Assembly (NCBI GenBank): GCA_017542125.1
Contig: JAFXXU010000055.1
Span: forward strand, 1 to 56,809
Length of the DNA: 56,809 bases
Direction of reading: 5' to 3'
DNA from: Ruminococcus sp.
GTDB taxonomy: Bacteria; Bacillota; Clostridia; Oscillospirales; Ruminococcaceae
Below the pieces are notes generated by a model. It saw only the letters and a program-made list of their open reading frames with translations. It did not search any database and was not told the origin of the DNA. How positions within the stretch are numbered: position 1 is the first letter of the stretch; each line of letters opens with the position of its first letter. Of the stretch, positions 31,883-40,980 are shown one piece after another. The position numbers and the translations under genes are program-made.

Positions 31883-32304
31883 CAGTTATCCAAATAGTAA
31901 TCCTTGCGCCCGAACAGGATGGTGTCTATCTCGTCCTCGTCGTTATCCATATAGACGCCTACCGAGCCCTCCTCGGTGATGAAGCCCTCATCGTCCTCAT
32001 CGGTGTCGGGGTACTTATCTATAAAGTAGTCCAGCACCTCGGAATAGCTTTCGGGGAGCCTGTCCCCGCCGTAGAAGACCTCCACCTCGTCATACGCGAT
32101 TATCTCCATGGCTTCAAAGCGGTAACCGTCGTCGTAATAGATATGGAAGGCTCCGTAATCATCCGTCTCTATGGCGTCATCCACCAGCTTCTTGAAGGAG
32201 CAGTCGGGTGTGCCGAAATGCTCCCAGACCTCTGCTCTGCGGGCACCGAAGGGCACTCCGTTCACCGAGACCAGGGGGTCGATCTTTATAACGTTATTCT
32301 CCAC
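31882..32304 (-). CDS. Small acidic hypothetical protein
   Basis: The protein has about 140 residues from a GTG at 32304, chosen because GGGAGGTG lies seven bases upstream; an ATG five codons earlier has no ribosome site. It is very acidic (many Asp and Glu, with DTDEDDEGF near residue 105) and soluble. The first half resembles small Firmicute proteins with a VNGVPFGARRAEVWEHFG segment, as in uncharacterised folding or immunity-like proteins. It follows ispF by about 16 bp. Function unknown. Confidence 0.7.
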   Translation of the reverse strand: MENNVIKIDPLVSVNGVPFGARRAEVWEHFGTPDCSFKKLVDDAIETDDYGAFHIYYDDGYRFEAMEIIAYDEVEVFYGGDRLPESYSEVLDYFIDKYPDTDEDDEGFITEEGSVGVYMDNDEDEIDTILFGRKDYYLDN

Positions 32305-32320
32305 AAAAGCACCTCCCATA

Positions 32321-32815
32321 CTATTCGCGGCAGATAAGGCACACCGCCGTGGCGGACATACCCTCGCCGGAGCCGGTAAAGCCCAGACCTTCCTCGGTGG
32401 TGGCCTTCACCGAGACCTGTTCCTTATCCATGCCGCAGGCAGCGGCTATGCGCTCTCTCATCTCACCGATAAAGGGCGCCAGCTTGGGCTTCTGGGCGCA
32501 GACCGTCGCGTCTATATTGACTATCCTATACCCTGCGGGAGCGAGATGCTCCCCGCAGACGGCTCTCATAAGCACAAGGCTGTCGGCACCGCGCCAGCGC
32601 TCGTCGGAGTCGGGGAAGAGATGACCTATATCCCCCATAGCGGCGGCTCCGAGAAGAGCGTCCATTATGGCGTGGGCCAGGACATCCGCATCGGAATGAC
32701 CCAGCAGGCCCCGCTCATAGGGTATCTTCACCCCGCCGAGGATAAGGTCCCTGCCCTCAGCGAGCCGGTGGACATCATAGCCGTGGCCGATGCGGAAATT
32801 ACAAGCCGCACCCAT
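32321..32815 (-). CDS. ispF: 2-C-methyl-D-erythritol 2,4-cyclodiphosphate synthase
   Basis: This is the fifth enzyme of the non-mevalonate isoprenoid pathway, converting CDP-ME 2-phosphate to MEcPP. The protein has 164 residues from the ATG at 32815, which overlaps the galE stop by one base (TGATG). Signatures are [11 protein letters not shown] with the zinc ligands (about 8-18), [13 protein letters not shown] (about 38-50), DIGHLFPD (about 60-67) and [17 protein letters not shown] near the end. The other pathway genes are not in the window. Confidence 0.96.
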   Translation of the reverse strand: MGAACNFRIGHGYDVHRLAEGRDLILGGVKIPYERGLLGHSDADVLAHAIMDALLGAAAMGDIGHLFPDSDERWRGADSLVLMRAVCGEHLAPAGYRIVNIDATVCAQKPKLAPFIGEMRERIAAACGMDKEQVSVKATTEEGLGFTGSGEGMSATAVCLICRE

Positions 32816-33837
32816 CACTGCGCCTCTATCCCGTTGGGATTTTTGAGGATGAAGTTCCAACCGTCGCGGCACATATCATCCAGATCCAGCTTAGCCTCCC
32901 AGCCGAAGAGCTCGCGGGCCTTGGTGGGCTCGGAATAGCACCAGGCGATATCTCCCGCACGGCGGGGCATGATCTTGTAGGGCAGCTCCTTGCCGCAGGC
33001 CTTTTCAAAGGCGTGGAGCACCTCCAGCACACTGGAGCCCTTGCCTGTGCCCAGGTTCACCGCCTCAACGCCCTTGTGTGCGAGGACGTAATCGAGAGCG
33101 CAGATATGACCCTTTGCCAGGTCAACGACGTGGATATAGTCCCGGACGCCGGTGCCGTCGGGGGTGTCGTAGTCATTGCCGAATACACCCAGGAACTCTC
33201 TCTTGCCCACAGCCACCTGCTGGATATAGGGGAAGAGGTTGTTGGGTATGCCGTTGGGATCCTCACCCAGCAGGCCGCTGCTGTGAGCGCCGATAGGGTT
33301 GAAATAACGCAGCAGGGCGATGGACCACTCGCTGTCGGCAACGGCAACGTCCTGAAGGATCTGCTCGATCATTACCTTGGTATAGCCGTAGGGGTTGGTG
33401 GAGGTATGGGTGGGCATAGTCTCCACATAGGGGACGGGGTTATCCATACCGTAAACGGTGGCGGAGGATGAGAAAACTATCCTCTTGCAGCCGTGGGAAC
33501 GCATAGCCTCTATGAGCATAAGGGTCCCGGTGATGTTGTTGTGGTAATACTCCACAGGCTTCTGGACGCTCTCGCCCACAGCCTTGAGACCGGCAAAGTG
33601 GATGACGGCGTCGATCCTATGCTCGTCGAATATCTTATTGAGTGCGGGAAGGTCCAGGATATCGTTCTGATAAAAGGTGAGCTCCTTGCCGGTGATCCTC
33701 TTCACCCGCTCCAGCGCCTCGGGCTTGGAATTGGAGAGGTTATCCACCACTACCAGCTCATAGCCTGCCTCCAGCAGCTCTACGCAGGTATGGCTCCCGA
33801 TAAAGCCCGCTCCGCCTGTTACAAGTATCTTTGACAT
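32815..33837 (-). CDS. galE: UDP-glucose 4-epimerase
   Basis: It interconverts UDP-glucose and UDP-galactose with bound NAD. The 340 residues have the Rossmann loop [19 protein letters not shown] (about 7-25), [10 protein letters not shown] (about 80-89), the Ser of FSSSATVYG (about 122-130) and the catalytic pair YGYTK (Tyr and Lys about 150-154). The family ending [14 protein letters not shown] is also present. It has its own promoter at 33881-33909 and is coupled to ispF. Confidence 0.97.
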   Translation of the reverse strand: MSKILVTGGAGFIGSHTCVELLEAGYELVVVDNLSNSKPEALERVKRITGKELTFYQNDILDLPALNKIFDEHRIDAVIHFAGLKAVGESVQKPVEYYHNNITGTLMLIEAMRSHGCKRIVFSSSATVYGMDNPVPYVETMPTHTSTNPYGYTKVMIEQILQDVAVADSEWSIALLRYFNPIGAHSSGLLGEDPNGIPNNLFPYIQQVAVGKREFLGVFGNDYDTPDGTGVRDYIHVVDLAKGHICALDYVLAHKGVEAVNLGTGKGSSVLEVLHAFEKACGKELPYKIMPRRAGDIAWCYSEPTKARELFGWEAKLDLDDMCRDGWNFILKNPNGIEAQ

Positions 33838-33880
33838 AATATTTCATCCTTTCTTGTGCAATTACAATGCCTGTGGTAAG

Positions 33881-33909
33881 ATTATACCACATCCCGGAGT
33901 GATTTGCAA
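33881..33909 (-). promoter_or_regulatory. Promoter of galE-ispF
   Basis: TTGCAA (33909-33904), 17 bp, TATAAT (33886-33881) on the minus strand, about 40 bp before the galE ATG. Confidence 0.8.
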
Positions 33910-33936
33910 GCGGAGAGCCGATGTTTTTCTCCGTGA

Positions 33937-33965
33937 TTGACATATCGAAGCAAAAGGGGTATAAT
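33937..33965 (+). promoter_or_regulatory. Promoter of the transglutaminase-like lipoprotein gene
   Basis: TTGACA (33937-33942), 17 bp, TATAAT (33960-33965), a perfect consensus. Transcription would start near 33972, which rules out the upstream ATG at 33971 and supports a start at 34001 or 34007. Confidence 0.87.
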
Positions 33966-34000
33966 ATAAAATGGTTTATTATGCAGGACAGAAAGGAAGG

Positions 34001-35005
34001 ATGGCCTTGAAGGCTCGGAGGGTTCTTGCCGCACTGCTTACAGCGGCGCTGCTGGCGGGCTGCGCCGCAGAGGATAACAGCAGCTCCCCTGCTCCGAAAG
34101 AGACTGAGGTCAGTTCAAGGACTGTGACCTCGGCTCCCGCAGTTACCCTGCCGGTGCAGACAGAGCCCCCGGAGGATACGGAGGCCGTTGACCGGGAAAA
34201 GATCACCGAGGCTTACAAGACCGGCGACCGCAGCGCCCTCAACAGCTTTGAAGCCGATGCTCTTGATGCCGCCTTGCAGCTGATAGAGTCCTGCACGGAG
34301 GAGGATATGACCGTTCCCGAAAAGGAGCTGGCGATACACGATAAGTTCGCGCTGAGCTGCCGCTACGATGATGAGGAGCTGAACGTCTTCCACAGCCACA
34401 GCCCCCATTCATCCGACCCCTACGGGGCATTGGTTGAGGGCAAGGCTGTCTGCCAGGGCTACGCCGAGACCTACGCCCTGCTTATGGATCTTATCGGCGT
34501 TGAGTGCAGGGTAGTCCACGGCACCAACCGCAAGGGCAACGAACACGCCTGGAACCTGGTCTGCTATGAGGACAGCTGGTACTGCGTCGATATGACCTGG
34601 GACGATCTGGACGGCGACGACAGCACGGGCGAGATAAAGCACGAATTCTTCAACGTCCCCGACACGGTGTTCTACGAGCACGATCACCGATGGGACACCT
34701 CTGCCTATCCCCGGGCCCTGGGGACGAAATACTCCTATTCCTCTCTGTTTGCAGATACACTCACCACCGAGGAGCAGCTGATCTCTCTGGTGACGGAGCG
34801 TGCAGAAAAGGGTGACAGGGATATCTCGGTGATCTCCCACAGCCAGCTGGAGAAAAAGCTTATGACCGCTGCGGACATAAGCACCGTTGACTACAAAACC
34901 CTCCGGAGGCTTTTTGAATCGGCGGGGCTGAAGATCAGGCTGGTGCGTGCTGACAAGACTTACAGAGGGAACGCCCTCTATATCTCGTTTTTAAAAATGA
35001 TCTGA
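34001..35005 (+). CDS. Transglutaminase-like lipoprotein
   Basis: The protein has about 334 residues. The N-terminus is a lipoprotein signal, KARRVLAALLTAALLAGCAAED with lipobox LAGC, followed by a Ser/Thr/Pro-rich linker. The transglutaminase-like core carries the Cys-His-Asp triad in VCQGYAETYALL (about 159-170), NEHAWNLV (about 187-194) and CVDMTWDD (about 202-209). Such proteins act outside the membrane as proteases or cross-linkers; the substrate is unknown. ATG 34001 and TTG 34007 are both possible. GGAAGG is better spaced for the TTG. Confidence 0.85.
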   Translation: MALKARRVLAALLTAALLAGCAAEDNSSSPAPKETEVSSRTVTSAPAVTLPVQTEPPEDTEAVDREKITEAYKTGDRSALNSFEADALDAALQLIESCTEEDMTVPEKELAIHDKFALSCRYDDEELNVFHSHSPHSSDPYGALVEGKAVCQGYAETYALLMDLIGVECRVVHGTNRKGNEHAWNLVCYEDSWYCVDMTWDDLDGDDSTGEIKHEFFNVPDTVFYEHDHRWDTSAYPRALGTKYSYSSLFADTLTTEEQLISLVTERAEKGDRDISVISHSQLEKKLMTAADISTVDYKTLRRLFESAGLKIRLVRADKTYRGNALYISFLKMI

Positions 35006-35021
35006 AAAAGGCGGTGTTGAT

Positions 35022-35801
35022 ATGAGGTTCCGACCCTGTATTGATATACACAACGGCAAGGTCAAGCAGATAGTCGGCGGCTCGCTGAGAGATGCGGGCA
35101 GCTTTGCTGCGGAGAATTTTGTCTCAGAGCAGGACGGCGGCTATTACGGGCGGCTCTATCGGTCCTACGGGCTGACGGGGGGGCATATCATACTGCTGAA
35201 CCCCGCAGGCACCGAGGAATACGAAGCCGACTGCGCCCAGGCGGCTCTTGCCCTTGAAGCCTTCCCCGGAGGCTTACAGCTGGGGGGCGGCATCACCGCC
35301 GAGAACGCCGGACGTTTCCTGGAGGCGGGGGCTTCTCACGTTATCGTGACCAGCTACGTTTTCAAGGACGGCAGGATCAGCGAGCGCAACCTTGAACGCC
35401 TTCTCCGTGAAGTGGGGCGAGAGAGGCTGGTGCTGGATCTCAGCTGCCGCAGGCGCGGGGAGGAATACTTCATCGTCACCGACCGCTGGCAGAAGTTCAC
35501 CGACACCCTCCTGAATGAAAGCTGCATAAGGGAATTCTCGGCTTACTGCGCCGAGCTTCTCGTTCACGCCGTGGACGTTGAGGGCAAGGCCGGGGGCATC
35601 GAGGAGGATGTGGCTTCCCTGCTGGGGAGCAGCGAGCTTCCCGCCACCTATGCGGGCGGGATACGCTCCTTTGAGGATCTTGACAGGCTGTTTGAGCTTG
35701 GGGGCGGCAGAGTGGATTTCACTGTCGGCTCGGCTCTTGACATCTTCGGAGGGGATATGCCCTTTGAGCAGGTGGTCAGATATGCGGAGGAAAGGCTATG
35801 A
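35022..35801 (+). CDS. hisA: Eukaryotic-type HisA (ProFAR isomerase)
   Basis: It catalyses the fourth-step isomerisation of histidine synthesis (ProFAR to PRFAR). The 259 residues follow the fungal HIS6 branch rather than the usual bacterial HisA: CIDIHNGKVKQIVGGSL (about 6-22), LQLGGGITAENA, ASHVIVTSYVF, RLVLDLSCRRR (about 136-146), WQKFTDTLLN, LLVHAVDVEGKAGGI (about 182-196) and TYAGGI...VDFTVGSALDIFGG. No other his gene is nearby. It is coupled to the next gene by an ATGA overlap. Confidence 0.88.
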   Translation: MRFRPCIDIHNGKVKQIVGGSLRDAGSFAAENFVSEQDGGYYGRLYRSYGLTGGHIILLNPAGTEEYEADCAQAALALEAFPGGLQLGGGITAENAGRFLEAGASHVIVTSYVFKDGRISERNLERLLREVGRERLVLDLSCRRRGEEYFIVTDRWQKFTDTLLNESCIREFSAYCAELLVHAVDVEGKAGGIEEDVASLLGSSELPATYAGGIRSFEDLDRLFELGGGRVDFTVGSALDIFGGDMPFEQVVRYAEERL

Positions 35802-36502
35802 GCGAAGAACTGCGTCTGAGCCGTGAGTACGTCTGCGTGCTCTGCGAGGGCAGAAGGGGGCAGACCAGCCCGCCCGGGACGAGCTTCGGCGGCAATCAGG
35901 GCTGGTTCGATGCCGAGGGTGACGGTTACATCTCCCCTCTTGGCTGCGGGCTCATCTCCTGCGCGGACATACTGCTTTATATGACCGGCCGCAGCCGCAT
36001 CGAGCAGGCAGAATACCTGACCTTTGTGCGCTCGCTGGCATCGGGGGCGCTGAAGGTGCGCCGCAAGCTGGGTCTTAACGGCATCAGCATGGCTCTGGGC
36101 ATGAGAAAGCTCTTCAAGGAGCTGGGTATGCCCTACAAGGCAAGCTGGTGCTTCTCAAAGCGGAAGCTCCTGCCCCGCATAGAGGAAATGATCAGAAACG
36201 ATATCCCTGTATGCATAGCGGCGGGACCCTGCATAGCCTCAAAGAAGACCAGGGGCAGCTACGGGGTCAACTTCTACACACGGGATAAGGAGGGCAGCTT
36301 CGTCCTCCCCGGTTGGAGAAGCGGGCAGGTGAAGGATCACTACGTCACCGTGACGGCGGTGGTCTATACCGAGAGCGACACTATGCTGGAGATATCCTCC
36401 TGGGGAGAGAAGTATTACATCTCCTGGGCGGAATATACCGGGTATATCTCACTTATACGCAGCTTTTTCTCAAATATCCTGCTGATAAGAGAAAAGGGCT
36501 GA
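35798..36502 (+). CDS. C39-like cysteine peptidase domain protein
   Basis: The 234-residue soluble protein has the arrangement of a papain-like fold. A possible catalytic Cys lies in PLGCGLISCADILLYMTG (about 47-64). A His lies in VKDHYVTVTAVV (about 179-190), and SSWGEKYYISW (about 201-211) holds the third-position segment. This matches peptidase_C39-like proteins, but activity is uncertain. There is no signal peptide, so it is cytosolic. It overlaps hisA by four bases; the functional link is not obvious. Confidence 0.68.
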   Translation: MSEELRLSREYVCVLCEGRRGQTSPPGTSFGGNQGWFDAEGDGYISPLGCGLISCADILLYMTGRSRIEQAEYLTFVRSLASGALKVRRKLGLNGISMALGMRKLFKELGMPYKASWCFSKRKLLPRIEEMIRNDIPVCIAAGPCIASKKTRGSYGVNFYTRDKEGSFVLPGWRSGQVKDHYVTVTAVVYTESDTMLEISSWGEKYYISWAEYTGYISLIRSFFSNILLIREKG

Positions 36503-36530
36503 AAAACCTGCTGAAATTAAGGATAATCTA

Positions 36531-36559
36531 TTGCAATCGGGAATAAGATATGGTATAAT
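36531..36559 (+). promoter_or_regulatory. Promoter of ddl-murI
   Basis: TTGCAA (36531-36536), 17 bp, TATAAT (36554-36559), about 60 bp before ddl. Confidence 0.78.
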
Positions 36560-36621
36560 ATAATATTGGCAGTCGTGCGGGAGACCCCCCACGGCAAGGA
36601 CAATCAAGCGAAAGGCGATGT

Positions 36622-37710
36622 TTGCTGATGGCAAAGCTGAAAGTCGCCGTCATCTTCGGCGGCAAGTCAAATGAACACGAGATCTCGCTGATCTCGGCAG
36701 TACACGTTATTAAGAGCATCCCCAAGGATCAGTATGACGTGATAACCATAGGTATATCCAAAAAGGGACACTGGTTCAAATACAGCGGCGAGACCGAGCT
36801 GATCCCCACCGGCGAGTGGGAGAAGCACCCCGACAACGTCCCCTGCATATTCAGCCCCGACCCTATCCACAAGGGCTTTATCGCCTTTGAGAGCGACGGC
36901 GAGGCGGTGAACATCAAGGTGGACTGCGTCTTCCCTGTGCTTCACGGCAGAAACGGCGAGGACGGCACCGTTCAGGGCCTCTTCGAGCTGGCGGGTGTGC
37001 CCTTCGTGGGCTGCGACCTGCTGTCCTCGGCTATGTGTATGGATAAGGACATCACCCATACCATCCTTGAAGCCAACGGCATCAGGACAGCAAAGTGGGT
37101 CAGGATACTCCGCAGCGAGCTTGACACCAAGCTGGCGGAGAAGTGCGACGAGATGGAGCGGATACTCTCCTACCCCATGTTCGTAAAACCCTGCAACTGC
37201 GGCTCCTCAGTGGGCATCACCAAAGCGAAGGACAGAGCAGGCCTCGAAGCGGGCATCAAGCTGGCCTTCGTTCACGATAAGAAGGTCATCGTAGAGGAGG
37301 GCATCACCGGCAGAGAGCTGGAGTGCGCCGTTATGGGCAACGACAGCGCTTTCGCCTCCGGCGTGGGCGAGATAAAGACCGGCTGCGAGTTCTACGACTA
37401 TCAGGCTAAGTACGAGGATGAGGCTTCGCAGGTCATCATCCCCGCTGAGATAAACGATGCGGAGCGTGAGGCTATCCGCGAGACCGCCCTCAGAGGCTAC
37501 CGCGCTCTGGGCTGCGAGGGCCTTGCCAGAGTGGATTTCTTCCTCACCGACAAGGGCGAGGTCATCATCAACGAGATAAACACCCTCCCCGGGCATACGG
37601 GGATCAGTATGTACCCCAAGCTCATGGAGCAGGCAGGCATCCCCTATGAGGAGCAGGAAGACAGGCTCATAAAGCTCGCACTCGACAGAGCGGGGGTCGA
37701 TTATGAATAA
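36622..37710 (+). CDS. ddl: D-alanine--D-alanine ligase
   Basis: It joins two D-Ala residues with ATP for peptidoglycan precursors. The protein has about 360 residues. ATP-grasp signatures are FGGKSNEHEISLISA (about 11-25), LHGRNGEDGTVQGLFELAGVP, VKPCNCGSSVGITKA (about 188-202) and EINTLPGHTGISMYP (about 321-335). The FYDYQAKY segment (about 257-264) is typical of the D-Ala-D-Ala type and not the vancomycin-resistance D-Ala-D-Lac ligases. Either TTG 36622 (AAAGG six bases upstream) or ATG 36628 may start it. It overlaps murI by eight bases. Confidence 0.95.
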   Translation: MLMAKLKVAVIFGGKSNEHEISLISAVHVIKSIPKDQYDVITIGISKKGHWFKYSGETELIPTGEWEKHPDNVPCIFSPDPIHKGFIAFESDGEAVNIKVDCVFPVLHGRNGEDGTVQGLFELAGVPFVGCDLLSSAMCMDKDITHTILEANGIRTAKWVRILRSELDTKLAEKCDEMERILSYPMFVKPCNCGSSVGITKAKDRAGLEAGIKLAFVHDKKVIVEEGITGRELECAVMGNDSAFASGVGEIKTGCEFYDYQAKYEDEASQVIIPAEINDAEREAIRETALRGYRALGCEGLARVDFFLTDKGEVIINEINTLPGHTGISMYPKLMEQAGIPYEEQEDRLIKLALDRAGVDYE

Positions 37711-38518
37711 CGCCGCCATAGGAGTTTTCGATTCCGGCGTGGGCGGCCTCAGCTGCGTAAAGGAGCTGACGGCTCTTATGCCCCACGAGGATATAATCTA
37801 TCTGGGCGATACTGCCCGCGTCCCCTACGGCACCAAGAGCGTGGATACCATAGCCCGGTATGCCAAGGAGGACATAGCCTTTCTTGAAAAGTTCAACGTC
37901 AAGATGATACTTATCGCCTGCGGCACCGTTTCCTCGGTGCTGATGTCAAGGCCGCTGTTTGAGGACAGCACGGTCAGCGAGTACAGCGGTGTTATCTATC
38001 CCACCGTTGCCGCTGCCTGCGCCGCCACCCGCAACGACCGTATAGGCGTCATAGGCACCCCTGCCACCGTCCGCTCCGGCTGCTACGGCAGAGCCATCCG
38101 GGAGCTGCGCAGCGATATAAGGGTATTCTCAAAGGCCTGCCCCATGTTCGTTCCCCTGGTGGAGAACGGCTATACCGACAGGGACGACCCGGTGGCGAAG
38201 CTCATAGCCGAGGAATATCTGGAGGGCATGAAGCGCGAGGGCGTGGATACCCTGATACTCGGCTGCACACACTATCCCCACCTGGAGGGGGTCATCAGCT
38301 CGGTGATGGGCAGCGATGTAAGGCTCATCTCATCCGGTGCCGAGATCGCCAAATATGCCGAAAGGACGCTGGTATCCTCCGGCAACGCTGCCGAGAGGAC
38401 AGAGAAAGGCACCCTGGAGCTCTACTGCACCGACAGCGAGGAGCTCTTCTCCGAGAACGTTGAGACGTTCCTGGGGCACAAGGATATGATAAAGATCTCG
38501 CGGTGCAGCGTCAAGTGA
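37703..38518 (+). CDS. murI: Glutamate racemase
   Basis: It makes D-glutamate for peptidoglycan. The 271 residues begin with IGVFDSGVGGLSCVKEL (about 6-22). The two catalytic cysteines lie in LIACGTVSS (about 72-80) and LILGCTHYPHL (about 183-193). The first motif reads ACGT instead of the common ACNT. PYGTKS and other substrate residues are present. It is translated with ddl, forming a small peptidoglycan-precursor unit. Confidence 0.95.
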   Translation: MNNAAIGVFDSGVGGLSCVKELTALMPHEDIIYLGDTARVPYGTKSVDTIARYAKEDIAFLEKFNVKMILIACGTVSSVLMSRPLFEDSTVSEYSGVIYPTVAAACAATRNDRIGVIGTPATVRSGCYGRAIRELRSDIRVFSKACPMFVPLVENGYTDRDDPVAKLIAEEYLEGMKREGVDTLILGCTHYPHLEGVISSVMGSDVRLISSGAEIAKYAERTLVSSGNAAERTEKGTLELYCTDSEELFSENVETFLGHKDMIKISRCSVK

Positions 38519-38552
38519 GCGGCGCGGGAATGTAAAAGCACAGGAGGCACAA

Positions 38553-38975
38553 TTGAAAAGGAAAGTAAGCATAAAGCTGGTCAGCAAGCAGAGCGACGGC
38601 GAGCAGAGCGACAAGCTCGAGCTGGAGACCGAGGGAATGTTCCGCTTCGACAAGCACGCATATGAGATAACCTATGACGAAACAGAGGTCACGGGCTATG
38701 AGGGAGCTGTCACCAAGCTGGAGGTGGAGGGCTCGAAGATAGTCCTCACCCGCTCGGAGCCTGCGCCCTCGAACCTGATAATAGAACTGGGCAAGAAGCA
38801 CCACTGCCATTACGGCACCCCCTTCGGGGAGTTTATGGTGGGCGTCACCGCACGGGACATCGAGTCGAATATGACCGAAAAGGGCGGCACCCTGGGGTTC
38901 AGCTATGTCATAGACATTAATTCGGGCTACGTCGGCGATTTTGAGGTCGATATAGACGTTAAGCCGCTGAACTGA
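38553..38975 (+). CDS. DUF1934 / YwiB family protein
   Basis: The 140-residue beta-barrel-like protein begins with a TTG at 38553, six bases after CAGGAGG. The family pattern is visible: KVSIKLVSKQ, FDKHAYEITYDETEVTGYEGAVT (about 31-53), and HCHYGTPFGEFMVGV followed by FSYVIDINSGYVGDFEVDIDV at the end. Members often sit next to argS, as here. The function of YwiB proteins is unknown. Confidence 0.9.
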   Translation: MKRKVSIKLVSKQSDGEQSDKLELETEGMFRFDKHAYEITYDETEVTGYEGAVTKLEVEGSKIVLTRSEPAPSNLIIELGKKHHCHYGTPFGEFMVGVTARDIESNMTEKGGTLGFSYVIDINSGYVGDFEVDIDVKPLN

Positions 38976-38989
38976 CCGCTGATCAAGTG

Positions 38990-39180
38990 ATACGATCGTA
39001 AAAACCCGACGGGGAATGCTCTCGCCGCCGTCAGTCGTGGGAGATGCATTTTCCGAACCTCACCGAGTCGCGCCAGCGGCGAGAGCTGATATAACAGTGG
39101 AGAAAACCAAAAATCAGATTTTTAAAACTAACCTGTTAATATGCGCTTTCAGTGTTTTACAATCGGCTAATAATAAAGTG
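38990..39180 (+). promoter_or_regulatory. argS leader with a long inverted repeat
   Basis: GCTCTCGCCG (39018-39027) and CGGCGAGAGC (39077-39086) form a 10-bp perfect stem enclosing about 50 bases with smaller possible helices. The AT-rich argS 5' region follows. No T-box motif was found. It may be a terminator for the DUF1934 gene or an unclassified leader. Confidence 0.4.
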
Positions 39181-39197
39181 ATAAGGAGAAATATAAA

Positions 39198-40970
39198 ATG
39201 TCGGATATGATAAAAAAGGCATCAGAGCAGGTGCGCGAGCTTGTAATGAACGCGCTGGGTGAGTGCGTGGCTGAGGGAGTATTCCCTACCGAGCCCATAC
39301 CCTCCTTCAACGTTGAGATCCCCGCCGACCCCAAGAACGGCGATATGTCCACCAACGCGGCTATGGTCTGCGCCAGGGCATTCAGAAATGCTCCCCGGAA
39401 GATCGCCGACGAGATCGCAAAGCGAGTATTCCTCACCGGCTCCTACTTCTCGAAGTGTGAGGTAGCAGGTGCGGGCTTCATCAATTTCTTCTTCTCCGCC
39501 GACTGGTTCTCCGAAGCGGTAGCCTGCGTCCTTGATGAGAAGGAGGCCTACGGCTCCACCGAGATGGGCAAGGGCAAGAGGGTGCTCATCGAGTACGTTT
39601 CCGCCAACCCCACGGGGCCTATGCACATCGGCAACGCCCGAGGCGGCGCTATCGGTGACTGCCTTGCCTCTGTAATGGAGAAGGCAGGCTATGAGGTGGC
39701 AAGAGAGTTCTATGTGAACGATGCAGGCAACCAGATCGAGAAATTCGGTCTCTCCCTGCTGCTGCGCTTCCGCCAGCTGACCTCCGACGAGGGCAGAAAG
39801 GTGATCGAGGCTGAGAACAACGACACCGAGGCTGTCTGCACCGTTATCTACAACGAGAGCGGCGAGGGCGGCAGGTTCGCTATGCCCGAGGAGGTATATC
39901 TCGGCACCGATATCATCGCTCACGCCAAGTGCTTCATCGACGAGAATGGCACAGACCTTGCCTCAGCCGATGACGACACCGTAAAGAAGGCACTGGTAGC
40001 CTATGCTCTGCCCAAGAACATCGAGGGTCTGGAGCGGGATCTGAAAAAGTACCGCATCGTCTATGACCGCTGGTTCCGTGAGAGCGAGCTGCACAACAGC
40101 GGCGCTGTGGCTGAGATAATCGAGAAGCTCAAGGAGAGCGGCTATACCTACGAAAAGGACGGTGCCCTCTGGTTCAAGTCCTCCGAGATGGGGGATGAGA
40201 AGGACAGGGTGCTTGTCCGTGACAACGGCATCCCCACCTACTTCGTTCCCGATATAGCCTACCACTACAACAAGCTGGTGACCCGGGGCTATGACACAGC
40301 CATAGACATCCTGGGTGCCGACCACCACGGCTACATACCCCGTATGAAGGCCGCAATGCAGGCTCTGGGCGTTGACCCCAAGAGGCTGGATATGGTCATC
40401 ATGCAGATGGTGAACCTGGTGCGCAACGGCGAGAAGTACAAGCTCTCAAAGCGCTCGGGCAAGGCTATCACCCTCTCCACCCTGCTGGATGAGATACCCA
40501 TAGATGCGGCCAGGTTCTTCTTCAACCTCCGTGAGCCCAACTCGCAGTTCGACTTTGATCTGGAGCTGGCTATATCACAGAGCTCCGATAACCCGGTCTA
40601 CTACGTTCAGTATGCTCACGCCAGGATCTGCTCGGTGCTCCGCAAGCTGGAGGAGGAGGGCATCGTGCTTAAGCCCGCCGATAAGGAGATCCTCTCGGTG
40701 CTGACCCGCCCGGAGGAGATCGAGCTGATAAAGTACATCGCCTCGCTGCCCACGGTCATCAACGACTCTGCCCGCTGCTACGACCCCGCCCGCATCACCA
40801 GATATGTATGGGAGCTGGCCACCAAGTATCACCGCTTCTACACCTACTGCCGCATAATGGGCGAGGAGGAGAATGTGATGCAGGCAAGAGCCCTGCTCTC
40901 GCTGGCTGTAAAGCAGATCATCTCGAACATCCTGACGATGCTCAAGATCGACTGCCCCGACAAGATGTAA
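39198..40970 (+). CDS. argS: Arginyl-tRNA synthetase
   Basis: It charges tRNA-Arg in the cytoplasm. The 590 residues form a class I enzyme. An N-terminal ADD1-like domain (about 1-120) is followed by the HIGH motif in ANPTGPMHIGNARGGAIGD (about 135-153). YHYNKLVTRGYDTAIDILGADHHGY lies at about 355-380. The KMSKS equivalent is LSKRSGKA (about 416-423). The C-terminal DALR anticodon-binding domain follows. The ATG is preceded by AAGGAG. It lies 10 bp before a small membrane protein gene. Confidence 0.97.
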   Translation: MSDMIKKASEQVRELVMNALGECVAEGVFPTEPIPSFNVEIPADPKNGDMSTNAAMVCARAFRNAPRKIADEIAKRVFLTGSYFSKCEVAGAGFINFFFSADWFSEAVACVLDEKEAYGSTEMGKGKRVLIEYVSANPTGPMHIGNARGGAIGDCLASVMEKAGYEVAREFYVNDAGNQIEKFGLSLLLRFRQLTSDEGRKVIEAENNDTEAVCTVIYNESGEGGRFAMPEEVYLGTDIIAHAKCFIDENGTDLASADDDTVKKALVAYALPKNIEGLERDLKKYRIVYDRWFRESELHNSGAVAEIIEKLKESGYTYEKDGALWFKSSEMGDEKDRVLVRDNGIPTYFVPDIAYHYNKLVTRGYDTAIDILGADHHGYIPRMKAAMQALGVDPKRLDMVIMQMVNLVRNGEKYKLSKRSGKAITLSTLLDEIPIDAARFFFNLREPNSQFDFDLELAISQSSDNPVYYVQYAHARICSVLRKLEEEGIVLKPADKEILSVLTRPEEIELIKYIASLPTVINDSARCYDPARITRYVWELATKYHRFYTYCRIMGEEENVMQARALLSLAVKQIISNILTMLKIDCPDKM

Positions 40971-40980
40971 GGGATACGCC

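Noticed and set aside
36622-37710. Vancomycin-resistance-type D-Ala-D-Lac ligase
   Set aside because: The FYDYQAKY segment is of the D-Ala-D-Ala type, and no vanH/vanX genes accompany it.
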